From Candidatus Rokuibacteriota bacterium (GTDB lineage: Bacteria > Methylomirabilota > Methylomirabilia > Rokubacteriales > CSP1-6): 64,000 nt of DNA. The DNA lies in assembly GCA_003220265.1 (NCBI GenBank), contig QHRW01000109.1:1-64000 (forward strand). The letters are read 5' to 3'. How positions within the stretch are numbered: position 1 is the stretch's first letter; each line of letters opens with the position of its first letter. The translations under genes were made by a program, and so were the position numbers. Shown here piece after piece: positions 24,521 through 32,561 of this stretch. The notes under the pieces were generated by a model. The model had not been told where the DNA came from. It saw only the letters and a program-made list of their open reading frames with translations, and did no database searches.

Positions 24521-25701
24521 CAGACCGTCGCCGCGCCGCCGAGGATGAGGCTCGAGACCGGCGTCACCATCGGGCCCGAGATCACCATCGAGACCTCGGC
24601 GCCCTCCACCTGGCTCGTGGACTCGCCGCGGATCTGGCGCGCGGCCTCGATCACCAGCTCGAGGCCGTGCATGTAGCACTCGGCGAGGTTGCCCCCGCTG
24701 GTGTTGAGCGGCAGCCGGCCCGTCGGCGCGAGCAGGTTGTCGACGACGAGGACGTCGTTGGCCTCCTTCGCCGTGAAGAAGCCGTGCTCGACCAGGCTCA
24801 TCAGCACGCCGCCCGTGAAGTTCTCGTAGCTCTGCACGACGTCCACGTCACCCGGCCCCACCCCGGCCATCGCGTAGAGGTGCGGCGCCACCGTGGTGAA
24901 GCTGGACGTCGCGTAGAGCGGCGCGTTGTGCGCGCGGGCGGCGTTGCGGTGCTCCGAGCCCTGCGCGGCGCCCAGCAGGTACGCCGGCCGCGGGCGCAGA
25001 TCGCGGGCGCGCTCGGCCGAGACCACGATCAGCGCCGCCGCCCCGTCGTTCTCCATGCAGCAGTCGTAGAGCCGGAAGGGCTCGACGATCCAGCGCGAGG
25101 CGTCGTAGGCCTCCGCGGTGAGCGGGCGGCCGTGCATCACCGCGCGCGGGTTGGCCTGCGCGTGGTGATAGGAGGCCAGCGCGATCGCGCGCTGCGCCTC
25201 GGGGCGGATGTCGTGCTCGTGCAGGTAGCGCATCACGCGCATGGCGAAGCGCTGGGCCGGCGAGATGAGCCCGTAGGGGAAGGTCATCGCCTGCTCGCCC
25301 GAGACGGTGGCGACGGGCGGCGCGGCGCCGAAGCGCTGGAACTGGCCCTGGGCGAGCGCGCGGAAGACCACGACGCAGTCGGCGAGCCCGCCGGCCACGG
25401 CGGCGGCGGCATTGGCGACCGCCGCCGAGCCGCCACCCCCGCCGCCACCCCACTGCATGTTCGAGAAGCGCAGCTCGGGCAGGCCGAGCGCGGCGGCGAT
25501 GCGCGAGGGATCGTTGCGGTCGTTGCTGTAGGAGGCGAAGCCGTCGATCGCGCGCGGATCGAGTCCGGCGTCCGCGCACGCCGCCAGGATCGCCTGCAGC
25601 GCGAGCTGGAACTCGGACACCGGGGCCCGGCCGTGCTTGTAGTACGCCGTCTCGCCGACGCCCGCGATGGCCACGCGCCCGCGGAGCGTCCGCGCCTTCA
25701 C
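24520..25701 (-). CDS. Thiolase-like protein (lipid-transfer / acetyl-CoA acetyltransferase family)
   Basis: A 393-residue thiolase-fold protein. IAGVGETAYYKHGR at the start and the Gly-rich MQWGGGGGGGSAAVANAA replace the usual nucleophile region: the Cys normally found before the helix (for example in xxCxSG) is not visible, as in SCP2-like and Ltp2-type aldolases. LNTSGGNLAECYMHG near the C terminus is the family signature. By analogy with Ltp2/DUF35 it may carry out a retro-aldol cleavage. GTG start overlaps the hydrolase stop (GTGA). Confidence 0.87.
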   Translation of the reverse strand: MKARTLRGRVAIAGVGETAYYKHGRAPVSEFQLALQAILAACADAGLDPRAIDGFASYSNDRNDPSRIAAALGLPELRFSNMQWGGGGGGGSAAVANAAAAVAGGLADCVVVFRALAQGQFQRFGAAPPVATVSGEQAMTFPYGLISPAQRFAMRVMRYLHEHDIRPEAQRAIALASYHHAQANPRAVMHGRPLTAEAYDASRWIVEPFRLYDCCMENDGAAALIVVSAERARDLRPRPAYLLGAAQGSEHRNAARAHNAPLYATSSFTTVAPHLYAMAGVGPGDVDVVQSYENFTGGVLMSLVEHGFFTAKEANDVLVVDNLLAPTGRLPLNTSGGNLAECYMHGLELVIEAARQIRGESTSQVEGAEVSMVISGPMVTPVSSLILGGAATV

Positions 25702-26495
25702 GCGAGGAACTCGCGCACCATCCGGGCGACGCGCTCGGGCTGCTCGACGTGCGGCGCGTGGCCGGCGCCCTCGACGGTCTGCACGCGCGCGCCCGGGATC
25801 CGGCGCGCGAACTCGTCGGCGTAGACGGGCGGCACCAGCCGGTCTTCCTTGCCCCACACCAGCAGCGTCGGCGCGCTCACGCGGTGGATGCGCTTCTTGA
25901 GCCCCTTGTCGGGAATCGGCCACGTGAACTTGCCGGTCGCGCCCATCGCCCACATCAGGCGCACGCGCGCGGCGGCGGCCGCCTCCGGCGGCGAGGCAGC
26001 GTCCAGGATCCCGAGCATGCGCTTCGCCGCCTCGCTGCTCGGATCGCGGAACACCCAGGCCGGCAGCTCGGCGGGATTGACGGTCATCCAGTTCACGACG
26101 CGCTCGCTGTCGCGCCAGAAGCCGATCGGGTCGAGCAGCACCAGCTTCCGCGTGCGCCGCGGATAGGCGGCCGCCATCTCGCAGGCCACCATGCCGCCGA
26201 AGGAGTGGCCGACCAGCACGGCCGCGTCGATCTTCAGCGCGGTCAACAGCTCGTCGTAGCAGAGGACGAGATCCCAGAGCCCGTCCAGGTGATAGATGTC
26301 GTCGGGCGCGCCCGGCGTCGTGCCCGGATGCTCGGGGGCGTGCACCGTGAAGGCCTGCGCCAGCTCGGTGAGGAAGGGATCCCACGTGAGGCCCCAGGGA
26401 CCGTGGAAGAACACCAGCGCCGGGCCGGCGCCCTCGGACAGCACGCGCATGCGCACCTTGTCCTGCCACACGGTGACCGTCTGCTCGCGCGTCAT
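25698..26495 (-). CDS. Alpha/beta hydrolase
   Basis: A 265-residue alpha/beta-fold hydrolase. Oxyanion motif FFHGPWG, nucleophile Ser in VGHSFGGM, Asp in WGKEDRLVPP and His in GAGHAPHVEQP complete the triad. Likely an esterase, C-C bond hydrolase or lactonase for the pathway of this operon. ATG at 26495 overlaps the stop of the LLM oxidoreductase gene (ATGA). Confidence 0.9.
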   Translation of the reverse strand: MTREQTVTVWQDKVRMRVLSEGAGPALVFFHGPWGLTWDPFLTELAQAFTVHAPEHPGTTPGAPDDIYHLDGLWDLVLCYDELLTALKIDAAVLVGHSFGGMVACEMAAAYPRRTRKLVLLDPIGFWRDSERVVNWMTVNPAELPAWVFRDPSSEAAKRMLGILDAASPPEAAAAARVRLMWAMGATGKFTWPIPDKGLKKRIHRVSAPTLLVWGKEDRLVPPVYADEFARRIPGARVQTVEGAGHAPHVEQPERVARMVREFLA

Positions 26496-27739
26496 GCGCC
26501 CACGCCGGCCGTGGCGGGCTGCGGCACCGCCTCCCGCAGCCGCTCCGGCCACCACTGGTTGACCCAGCCCTCGTCGTTCCACTCGCCGCGCAGCGCGGGC
26601 AGCACCTTACGCGCGAAGAGGTCGATGTTCTCCAGCGTCAGCTCGTGCGGCATCGAGCCGATCTGCAGCAGCACCATGAGGTTGCCGACGTGCAGGCCCT
26701 TGACGACCTCTTCCTTGAGGCGGTCGCGCACGGTGGCGGGACTGCCGGCGATCACGTAGCCCTTCTCGACGAAGTCGCGATAGCGCAGCTTCTTGGCGTC
26801 CTCGGCGCGGCGCACCGGATTGGCCACGCTGGCCACCATGCTGCGGTAGTCCTGGTTGCCGGGCGGCGACATGAACTGCACCGGCCAGTGCAGGCACTTG
26901 TGATAGAAGTACTCGACGTGCCGGGCGTACTTCTCCTCGGCCTGGGCGTCGGTCTCGGCGACGACCACGAGCTGCAGGAACCCGGCGCGATAGGGATTCG
27001 GCTCGCGGCCCTTGTCGGCCACCACCTTCCAGTAGCCGTCCATCATCGACTTCGCCGCCTTGGCGCCCGAGTAGCTGAGGAAGCAGTAGCAGACCTCGTT
27101 GTCCACGGCGAAGTCGAACGTGCTGATGCTGCCCGAGCCCGGCACCCACACCGGCGGGTGCGGCTGCTGGATCGGCCGCGGCCACAGGTTGACGTGGGCG
27201 AGCTGGAAGTAGCGCCCGTTCCACGCGAACGTCTCGCGCGCCTGCCAGGCCTTGAGCGTGAGCGCGAACGCCTCGCGATAACGCTCGCGGTGCTCGAGCG
27301 GCGTGATGCCGTAGCAGAAGTTGACGTCCATCGGGCTGCCGAGCGGCAGGCCCGCCACCAGCCGGCCGCCGCTGATGCAGTCGAGCATCGCGTACTCCTC
27401 GGCCACCCGGATCGGCGGATTGGACGTCGGCAGCGTGGCGCCCATCTGCACGATGGCCACGTTGGAGCCGTTGGTCAGCTTCGAGAGCACGGCGCCCATG
27501 ATGTTCGGGCTCGGCATGAAGCCGTAGGCGTTCTGGTGATGCTCGTTGGTGCAGACGCCGTCGAAGCCGGCCCTGGCCGCGTAGAGCAGCTCGTCGAGCG
27601 TCCAGTTGTAGTACTGGCCCACCCGCCTGGCGTCAGCCAGCTCGTGCCACGGCGGCGTCACCCAGACGGAGTCGTAGCGCTTCTCGAAGTCGGGCGGCAG
27701 CTCCCGGTGCGGCATGAGGTGGAACATGCTGATCTTCAT
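26492..27739 (-). CDS. LLM class flavin-dependent oxidoreductase
   Basis: A 415-residue bacterial luciferase-like monooxygenase. Motifs GVCTNEHHQNAYG, CISGGRLVAGLPLGSP and PHPPVWVPGSGS are typical of the group with FMNH2-dependent oxygenation. It would start degradation of an organic substrate by hydroxylation or Baeyer-Villiger type attack. First gene of the overlapping operon 27739-22878. No purine-rich ribosome site precedes the ATG at 27739; an upstream in-frame ATG near 27796 is possible but less likely by family alignment from memory. Confidence 0.88.
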   Translation of the reverse strand: MKISMFHLMPHRELPPDFEKRYDSVWVTPPWHELADARRVGQYYNWTLDELLYAARAGFDGVCTNEHHQNAYGFMPSPNIMGAVLSKLTNGSNVAIVQMGATLPTSNPPIRVAEEYAMLDCISGGRLVAGLPLGSPMDVNFCYGITPLEHRERYREAFALTLKAWQARETFAWNGRYFQLAHVNLWPRPIQQPHPPVWVPGSGSISTFDFAVDNEVCYCFLSYSGAKAAKSMMDGYWKVVADKGREPNPYRAGFLQLVVVAETDAQAEEKYARHVEYFYHKCLHWPVQFMSPPGNQDYRSMVASVANPVRRAEDAKKLRYRDFVEKGYVIAGSPATVRDRLKEEVVKGLHVGNLMVLLQIGSMPHELTLENIDLFARKVLPALRGEWNDEGWVNQWWPERLREAVPQPATAGVGA

Positions 27740-27831
27740 GGAGGGGAAGACTACGCGGGCTCGGCGCGTTTCACAACGCCCTGCGACCGGGGTCACAGCT
27801 TGCCGACGACATCCCCCATGGAGGTGATCCC

Positions 27832-28290
27832 ATGAGTGACAAGGCGAGGCTACTGCACGAGGCCGACGAGGCGTTCTCCGAGCTGCGTCAGGCGGTCGAC
27901 GGTCTGGACGACGCCCGGCTCACCCGCGTGTGGCTGGGGACGTGGAGCATCCGCGAGATCCTCATCCACGTCTCCGGCTGGCACCACGAGATGACGCCCG
28001 CCCTGGCCCGCGTCGCTCGCGGCGAGGCGGCATACCCGGCGGGCACCTACGACGACTTCGACACGTGGAACGCGCGCTTCGTGCAGGATCGCGCCGGCGC
28101 GAAGATGCCGGACGTGCTGGCCGAGCTGGACGCCTCCCACCGCGACTTCGTGCGCGCGGCCGGCTCCGTCCCCGACGCGCACTTCGCCGCCGGCGGGGGC
28201 GCGCGCGAGCTCTTCGAGGGCACCGGCCCCGGCCACTATCGCGAGCACACCGCGCAGATCCGCGAGTGGCGCCGCAAGGAGTCCGAGTGA
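27832..28290 (+). CDS. DinB / ClbS-DfsB family four-helix protein
   Basis: A 152-residue helical protein. Histidines in HVSGWHHEM and HYREHTAQI sit where DinB-like proteins bind a metal. WSIREILIHVSGW is typical of the ClbS/DfsB branch, members of which can act as hydrolases or thiol-dependent enzymes. GGAGGTGATCCC precedes the ATG. TGATG overlap with the SRPBCC gene suggests a joint small-molecule function. Confidence 0.8.
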   Translation: MSDKARLLHEADEAFSELRQAVDGLDDARLTRVWLGTWSIREILIHVSGWHHEMTPALARVARGEAAYPAGTYDDFDTWNARFVQDRAGAKMPDVLAELDASHRDFVRAAGSVPDAHFAAGGGARELFEGTGPGHYREHTAQIREWRRKESE

Positions 28291-28697
28291 TGGCCACCAT
28301 TCACAAGGAGATCCGCCTGGACGCGCGGGCCGAGGACGTGTGGGAGGCCATCCGCGACGTCGGCGCCGTCCACGAGCGCCTGGCCCCGGGCTTCGTCACC
28401 GACACGCGCCTGGAGGGCGGCGCCCGCGTGGTGACGTTCGCCAATGGCCTGGTCGTCCGCGAGCTGATCGTGACACTCGACGACGGCGCGCGCCGGCTGG
28501 CCTACGCGGCCGTCGGCGGGCGCTCCACGCACCACAACGCGTCCTTCCAGGTCTTCGCCGAGGGCGCCGAGCGCACGCGCCTGGTGTGGATCGCCGACCT
28601 GCTCCCCGACGAGGTCGCCGGGCCGGTCGGCGAGATGATGGAGGCGGGCTCGCGCGTCATGAAGCGCACGCTGGAGGCTGTGCAGTCCCGGGCATAG
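28290..28697 (+). CDS. SRPBCC family protein (polyketide cyclase-like)
   Basis: A 135-residue START-like domain protein: AEDVWEAIRDVGAVHERLAP at the start, GGARVVTFANGLVVRE, and a long C-terminal helix (VGEMMEAGSRVMKRTLEA). The fold has a deep hydrophobic pocket that binds or converts small lipids or aromatics. Function here unknown. Start fixed by the TGATG overlap with the DinB-like gene. Confidence 0.85.
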   Translation: MATIHKEIRLDARAEDVWEAIRDVGAVHERLAPGFVTDTRLEGGARVVTFANGLVVRELIVTLDDGARRLAYAAVGGRSTHHNASFQVFAEGAERTRLVWIADLLPDEVAGPVGEMMEAGSRVMKRTLEAVQSRA

Positions 28698-28774
28698 GAA
28701 AAGTCTTACCCACGAATCTCGCCGCCGGCGTGAATCGCGGCGCCGGGTGGCGCGTCGTAACGTCTGGCGGGTGC

Positions 28775-29530
28775 ATGACCACGACACGGCCTGCGGACGT
28801 TTCGAGCGCTACGACGCGCGTGCTGCTGATCGACGACGACGCCGAGCTGGGTGAGCTGCTCGGCGAGTATCTCGCCCGGGAGGGCTTCGTCCTCGACGGC
28901 GAGACGGACGGCGCCCGCGCCGTGGAGCGCCTGGCGCCCGGCGGCTACCACCTCGCCGTGCTGGACGTGATGCTGCCCGGACTCAACGGCTTCGACGTGC
29001 TCCGCGCCGTCCGGGCCTCGTCCCGGATCCCCGTGCTGATGCTCACGGCGCGGGGCGACGACGTGGACCGCATCGTCGGCCTCGAGCTCGGCGCCGACGA
29101 CTACCTCTCCAAGCCCTTCAACCCGCGCGAGCTGGTGGCTCGCATCCGCGCGATCCTGCGCCGCACCCAGGGCGGCGCCGACGCCGGCGTGGCCCGCGCG
29201 CCCGAGCAGCTCAGCGTGGACGACGTCACGCTCGATCTCGGGCGCCGCGTGGTCCTGCGCGCCGGCGCGCCGGTGGTGCTCACGGCCGTGGAGTTCTCGC
29301 TGCTCGAGCTGTTGATGCGCGCGGCCGGCTCCGTGGTGCGGCGTGACGACCTCGCGCGCGGCGCGCTGGGACGGGGCCTGCTGCCCTTCGATCGCTCCAT
29401 CGACGTCCACGTGAGCCACGTCCGCAAGAAGCTCGGGCCGCGGCCGGACGGCGGCGAGCGGATCACCACGCTGCGCGCCGTCGGCTATCTCTACACCATG
29501 CGCCCGGAGCCACGGGCGCGCCGCCGATGA
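28775..29530 (+). CDS. OmpR-family response regulator (CpxR/BaeR-like)
   Basis: A 251-residue two-component regulator. Receiver domain: acidic DDDAE, phospho-acceptor Asp in AVLDVMLPG, Thr in LTARGD and Lys in YLSKPF. A winged-helix DNA-binding domain follows (FSLLELLMRAAG, then DVHVSHVRKKLG and TLRAVGYLY). It is coupled by 4-nt overlap to the histidine kinase gene and stands upstream of the RND efflux operon, so it probably controls it in response to envelope stress or toxic compounds. Confidence 0.93.
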   Translation: MTTTRPADVSSATTRVLLIDDDAELGELLGEYLAREGFVLDGETDGARAVERLAPGGYHLAVLDVMLPGLNGFDVLRAVRASSRIPVLMLTARGDDVDRIVGLELGADDYLSKPFNPRELVARIRAILRRTQGGADAGVARAPEQLSVDDVTLDLGRRVVLRAGAPVVLTAVEFSLLELLMRAAGSVVRRDDLARGALGRGLLPFDRSIDVHVSHVRKKLGPRPDGGERITTLRAVGYLYTMRPEPRARRR

Positions 29531-30900
29531 TGCGCGGCGTGTTCGCGCGGATCCTGCTCTGGTTCTGGCTCTCCCTCGTCCTCGTCGCCCTCGCCCTCGA
29601 GCTCACCATCGCCGCCACCTCCACGCCCGTCGAGATCCGCGTGCAGCGCTTCAGCGACGGCGCGCTGGGCAGCCGCGCCCGCGAGGCGGTGGCGATCCTC
29701 GATCGCGACGGCCCGCCCAAGGTGGCCCGCTTCCTCGAGGAGCTCGAGCGCACCACGCGCATGCACGCCGTGCTGCTCGATGCCGACGGCCACGACGTGG
29801 CCGGCCACCCGGTGCCGCGGAAGGCCGCCGCCGTGGCGGCGCGCGCGCTGGCCACCGGGGAGACGGAGATGGACACGGACGGGCAGGCGGCCGTCAAGGC
29901 GCGCGCCGTGACGATCGGCGGCGAACGCCGCTACGTCCTGGTGGCGACGTTGCCGGTCGGCCTGATGCGGCTTGTCCACGACGGGCCCACCGCGCAGGCC
30001 TTGCGCCTGCTCGCCGTGCTGGTCACCGCCGCCGCCGCCTGTTACGGCCTGGCCCGTTACGTCACGCGGCCGCTGGCAGTCTTGAGATCGACGACGCACA
30101 CGCTGGCGCGCGGCGACCTGAGCGTGCGCGTCGGCTCCACGATGGGCCGCCGCACGGACGAGTTCGCGGAGCTGGGGCGCGACTTCGACCGCATGGCCGA
30201 GCGCCTGGAGACGCTCGTGACGGCCGAGCGACGACTGCTGCGCGACATCTCCCACGAGCTGCGCTCGCCGCTGGCCCGGCTCAACGTCGCCCTCGGCGTC
30301 GCGCGCCAGCACGCGGGCGACGACCAGGCGGTTCTCGACCGCATCGAGCGGGAAGCCGACCGCCTCAACACGCTGATCGGCCAGCTCCTGATGCTGGCGC
30401 GCCTGGAGAGCGGCACGCTGACGCCGGAGCGCGTGGTGGTCGATCTCGAGGCCATCGTGCGCGACGTCGCCGAGGACGCCGCCTTCGAGGCGCAGGGCCG
30501 CGGCCGGCGCGTGCAGATCGTGGAGACGTGTCCGGAGCTCGTGCTCGGCGACGCCGAGCTCCTGCGCAGCGCCGTCGAGAACGTCGTGCGCAACGCCCTG
30601 CGCCACGCGCCGGAGGCCACCAGCGTGGAGATCGGGCTGCGCCGCGAGGGACGTCGCGGATCGCCGCGCGTCCGCATCGCCGTGCGCGATCACGGCAGCG
30701 GCGTGCCGGAGGCGGCCCTGCCCCACATCTTCCAGCCCTTCTACCGCGTGGGCGACGCGCGTCCGCGCAACTCCGGCGGCATCGGGCTCGGGCTCACCAT
30801 CGTCGATCGCACCATCCGCCTGCACGGCGGCACCGTCCGCGCCGCCAACGCGGCGGACGGCGGGCTCGTCGTCGAGCTGACCCTGCCCGCCGCCGCCTGA
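29527..30900 (+). CDS. Sensor histidine kinase (CpxA-like)
   Basis: A 457-residue inner-membrane kinase with two membrane helices (residues about 8-30 and 158-178) flanking a periplasmic sensor of about 125 residues, a HAMP linker, the phospho-accepting His in RDISHELRSPL, and HATPase motifs (N box VVRNALRHAP, G1 DHGSGVP, F box, GGIGLGLTIV). It forms a pair with the response regulator just upstream. Layout resembles CpxA/BaeS. Confidence 0.93.
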   Translation: MMRGVFARILLWFWLSLVLVALALELTIAATSTPVEIRVQRFSDGALGSRAREAVAILDRDGPPKVARFLEELERTTRMHAVLLDADGHDVAGHPVPRKAAAVAARALATGETEMDTDGQAAVKARAVTIGGERRYVLVATLPVGLMRLVHDGPTAQALRLLAVLVTAAAACYGLARYVTRPLAVLRSTTHTLARGDLSVRVGSTMGRRTDEFAELGRDFDRMAERLETLVTAERRLLRDISHELRSPLARLNVALGVARQHAGDDQAVLDRIEREADRLNTLIGQLLMLARLESGTLTPERVVVDLEAIVRDVAEDAAFEAQGRGRRVQIVETCPELVLGDAELLRSAVENVVRNALRHAPEATSVEIGLRREGRRGSPRVRIAVRDHGSGVPEAALPHIFQPFYRVGDARPRNSGGIGLGLTIVDRTIRLHGGTVRAANAADGGLVVELTLPAAA

Positions 30901-31008
30901 CCCGCCCCTTCACACTTCTTGTCGAACTCTTAACGTTCGCGCCCGGCGCGCCCGGGTACACCGGAGACATGCGGCGCGGCCGACCGCGCTCGAAAGGAGA
31001 ACCATCGC

Positions 31009-31422
31009 ATGCGCAGGCGCACGACGCTCACGATCACGCTCGCGCTCGGCCTCGCCCTCGTGGGCGGCGCGGGGGCCGCTCGGGCGGCCGACGACGACTA
31101 CACCGGGCAGGAGATCGGCACCATCCTCTCGCTCGATCCCGAGCAGCACATCGTGGTGCTGAGCACCGGCACCCAGCTGCTCGTCACCGACCCGGACGTC
31201 TTCGCGCGTCTCCACGAGGGTGAGCTCGTGATGATCGACTTCACGCACGAGGGCGGCCGCACCTTCGTGAACAGCATCGAGCCAGCCAATGCGCCGGCGG
31301 CCAGCCCCACGCTTCGGGAGCCGAGCCCGGACGACCCGACGCAGGTCGAGAGTCCGGTCCCGCCCAGCGTGATCTTCGAGGGCAGCGGCGGAGACCGACT
31401 GGAAGTTCCCGAGGCGCCGTAA
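31009..31422 (+). CDS. Small periplasmic protein, DUF1344-like
   Basis: A 137-residue exported protein: Sec signal ending at AARAA (residue about 26), a small beta-domain ([20 protein letters not shown] and [17 protein letters not shown] strands) and a proline-rich disordered tail. The YxGxIxxIDxxxxxxxL pattern recalls DUF1344. AAAGGAG stands 9 nt before the ATG. Two nt separate it from the RND adaptor gene, so it is likely co-transcribed with the pump and may be a periplasmic accessory factor. Confidence 0.72.
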   Translation: MRRRTTLTITLALGLALVGGAGAARAADDDYTGQEIGTILSLDPEQHIVVLSTGTQLLVTDPDVFARLHEGELVMIDFTHEGGRTFVNSIEPANAPAASPTLREPSPDDPTQVESPVPPSVIFEGSGGDRLEVPEAP

Positions 31423-31424
31423 GC

Positions 31425-32561
31425 GTGGCGGCCTTCCGGTGGTGGTGGGCGGCGCTGCTCATCGGCGCCGTTGCGGTCGCCGGCGGGTATGGTGCGCTGA
31501 AAGCGCGCGGGGCGGGCTCACCGGCATCCACCACCGGGCCCGCCGCCCGCGCCGTCCCCGTGGTGGCGGCGCCCGCGCGTACACGCGACGTGGGCGTCTA
31601 CCTCGGCGGCCTCGGCGCCGTCACCCCGCTCAACACCGTCACCATCCACAGCCGCGTGGACGGCCAGCTCATGAGCGTGGCGTTCCAGGAAGGCCAGCAG
31701 GTGAAGCGCGGCGACCTCTTGGCCGAGATCGACCCGCGCCCGTTCCAGGCCCAGCTCACGCAGTTCGAGGGCCAGCTGGCGCGCGACCAGGCCCTGCTCG
31801 ACAACGCCCGGGTGGACGTCGGGCGCTATACGGGCCTGGCGGCGAAGGACGCGATTCCCCAGCAGCAGCTCGACACGCAGGTCTCGCTGGTGCGGCAGTA
31901 CGAGGGCGCGGTCAAGAACGACCAGGGGCTGATCGAGAGCACCCGCGTGCAGCTCGCGTACTGCCGCATCACCTCGCCGATCGACGGGCGCGTGGGCCTG
32001 CGGGCCGTGGATCCCGGCAACATCATCCACGCCGCCGACGCCAACGGCATCGTGGTGATCACGCAGCTGCAGCCCGTCGCCGTGGTCTTCACGATTCCCG
32101 AGGACAGCATTCCCGCCGTCCTCGACCGGCTGCAGGGCGGCGCGCGGATGGAGGTGGAGGCGTACGACCGTGAGCAGCGCCGCAAGCTGGCCACCGGCAC
32201 GCTGATGACGATCGACAACCAGGTCGATCCCGCCACCGGCACCGTGAAGCTGAAGGCCTCCTTCGCCAATCGCGACAACCGGCTCTTCGCCAGCCAGTTC
32301 GTCAACGTCCGGCTGCTGCTCGACGTCAAGCGTGGGGCGACCATCGTCCCGGCGGCGGCGATCCAGCGCACCACGCGCGGCTCGTTCGTCTACGTCGTCA
32401 AGCCCGATCGCACCGTCGGCGTGCGTCAGGTGACCGCCGGCGTCGCCGACGGCGACGACGTGGCCGTGGACAGCGGGCTCGCCGCCGGCGAGCAGGTGGT
32501 GGTGGACGGCGCCGACCGGTTGCGCGACGGCGCGGCGGTGACGCTGCAGGCCGCGTCGTGA
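31425..32561 (+). CDS. RND efflux periplasmic adaptor (MdtA-like)
   Basis: A 378-residue membrane fusion protein. N-terminal anchor ([19 protein letters not shown]), biotinyl-lipoyl halves ([39 protein letters not shown] region at residues 80-110 and [10 protein letters not shown] near 185), coiled-coil hairpin between them, and beta-barrel domain. It joins the inner-membrane pumps to the outer-membrane channel. GTG start at 31425; its stop overlaps the first pump gene by 4 nt. Confidence 0.92.
   Translation: MAAFRWWWAALLIGAVAVAGGYGALKARGAGSPASTTGPAARAVPVVAAPARTRDVGVYLGGLGAVTPLNTVTIHSRVDGQLMSVAFQEGQQVKRGDLLAEIDPRPFQAQLTQFEGQLARDQALLDNARVDVGRYTGLAAKDAIPQQQLDTQVSLVRQYEGAVKNDQGLIESTRVQLAYCRITSPIDGRVGLRAVDPGNIIHAADANGIVVITQLQPVAVVFTIPEDSIPAVLDRLQGGARMEVEAYDREQRRKLATGTLMTIDNQVDPATGTVKLKASFANRDNRLFASQFVNVRLLLDVKRGATIVPAAAIQRTTRGSFVYVVKPDRTVGVRQVTAGVADGDDVAVDSGLAAGEQVVVDGADRLRDGAAVTLQAAS

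Noticed and set aside
25401..25455. Run of Gly codons in the thiolase-like gene as a possible repeat or slippage site
   Set aside because: It is the family's glycine-rich loop (MQWGGGGGGG) in frame, not an expansion seen elsewhere.
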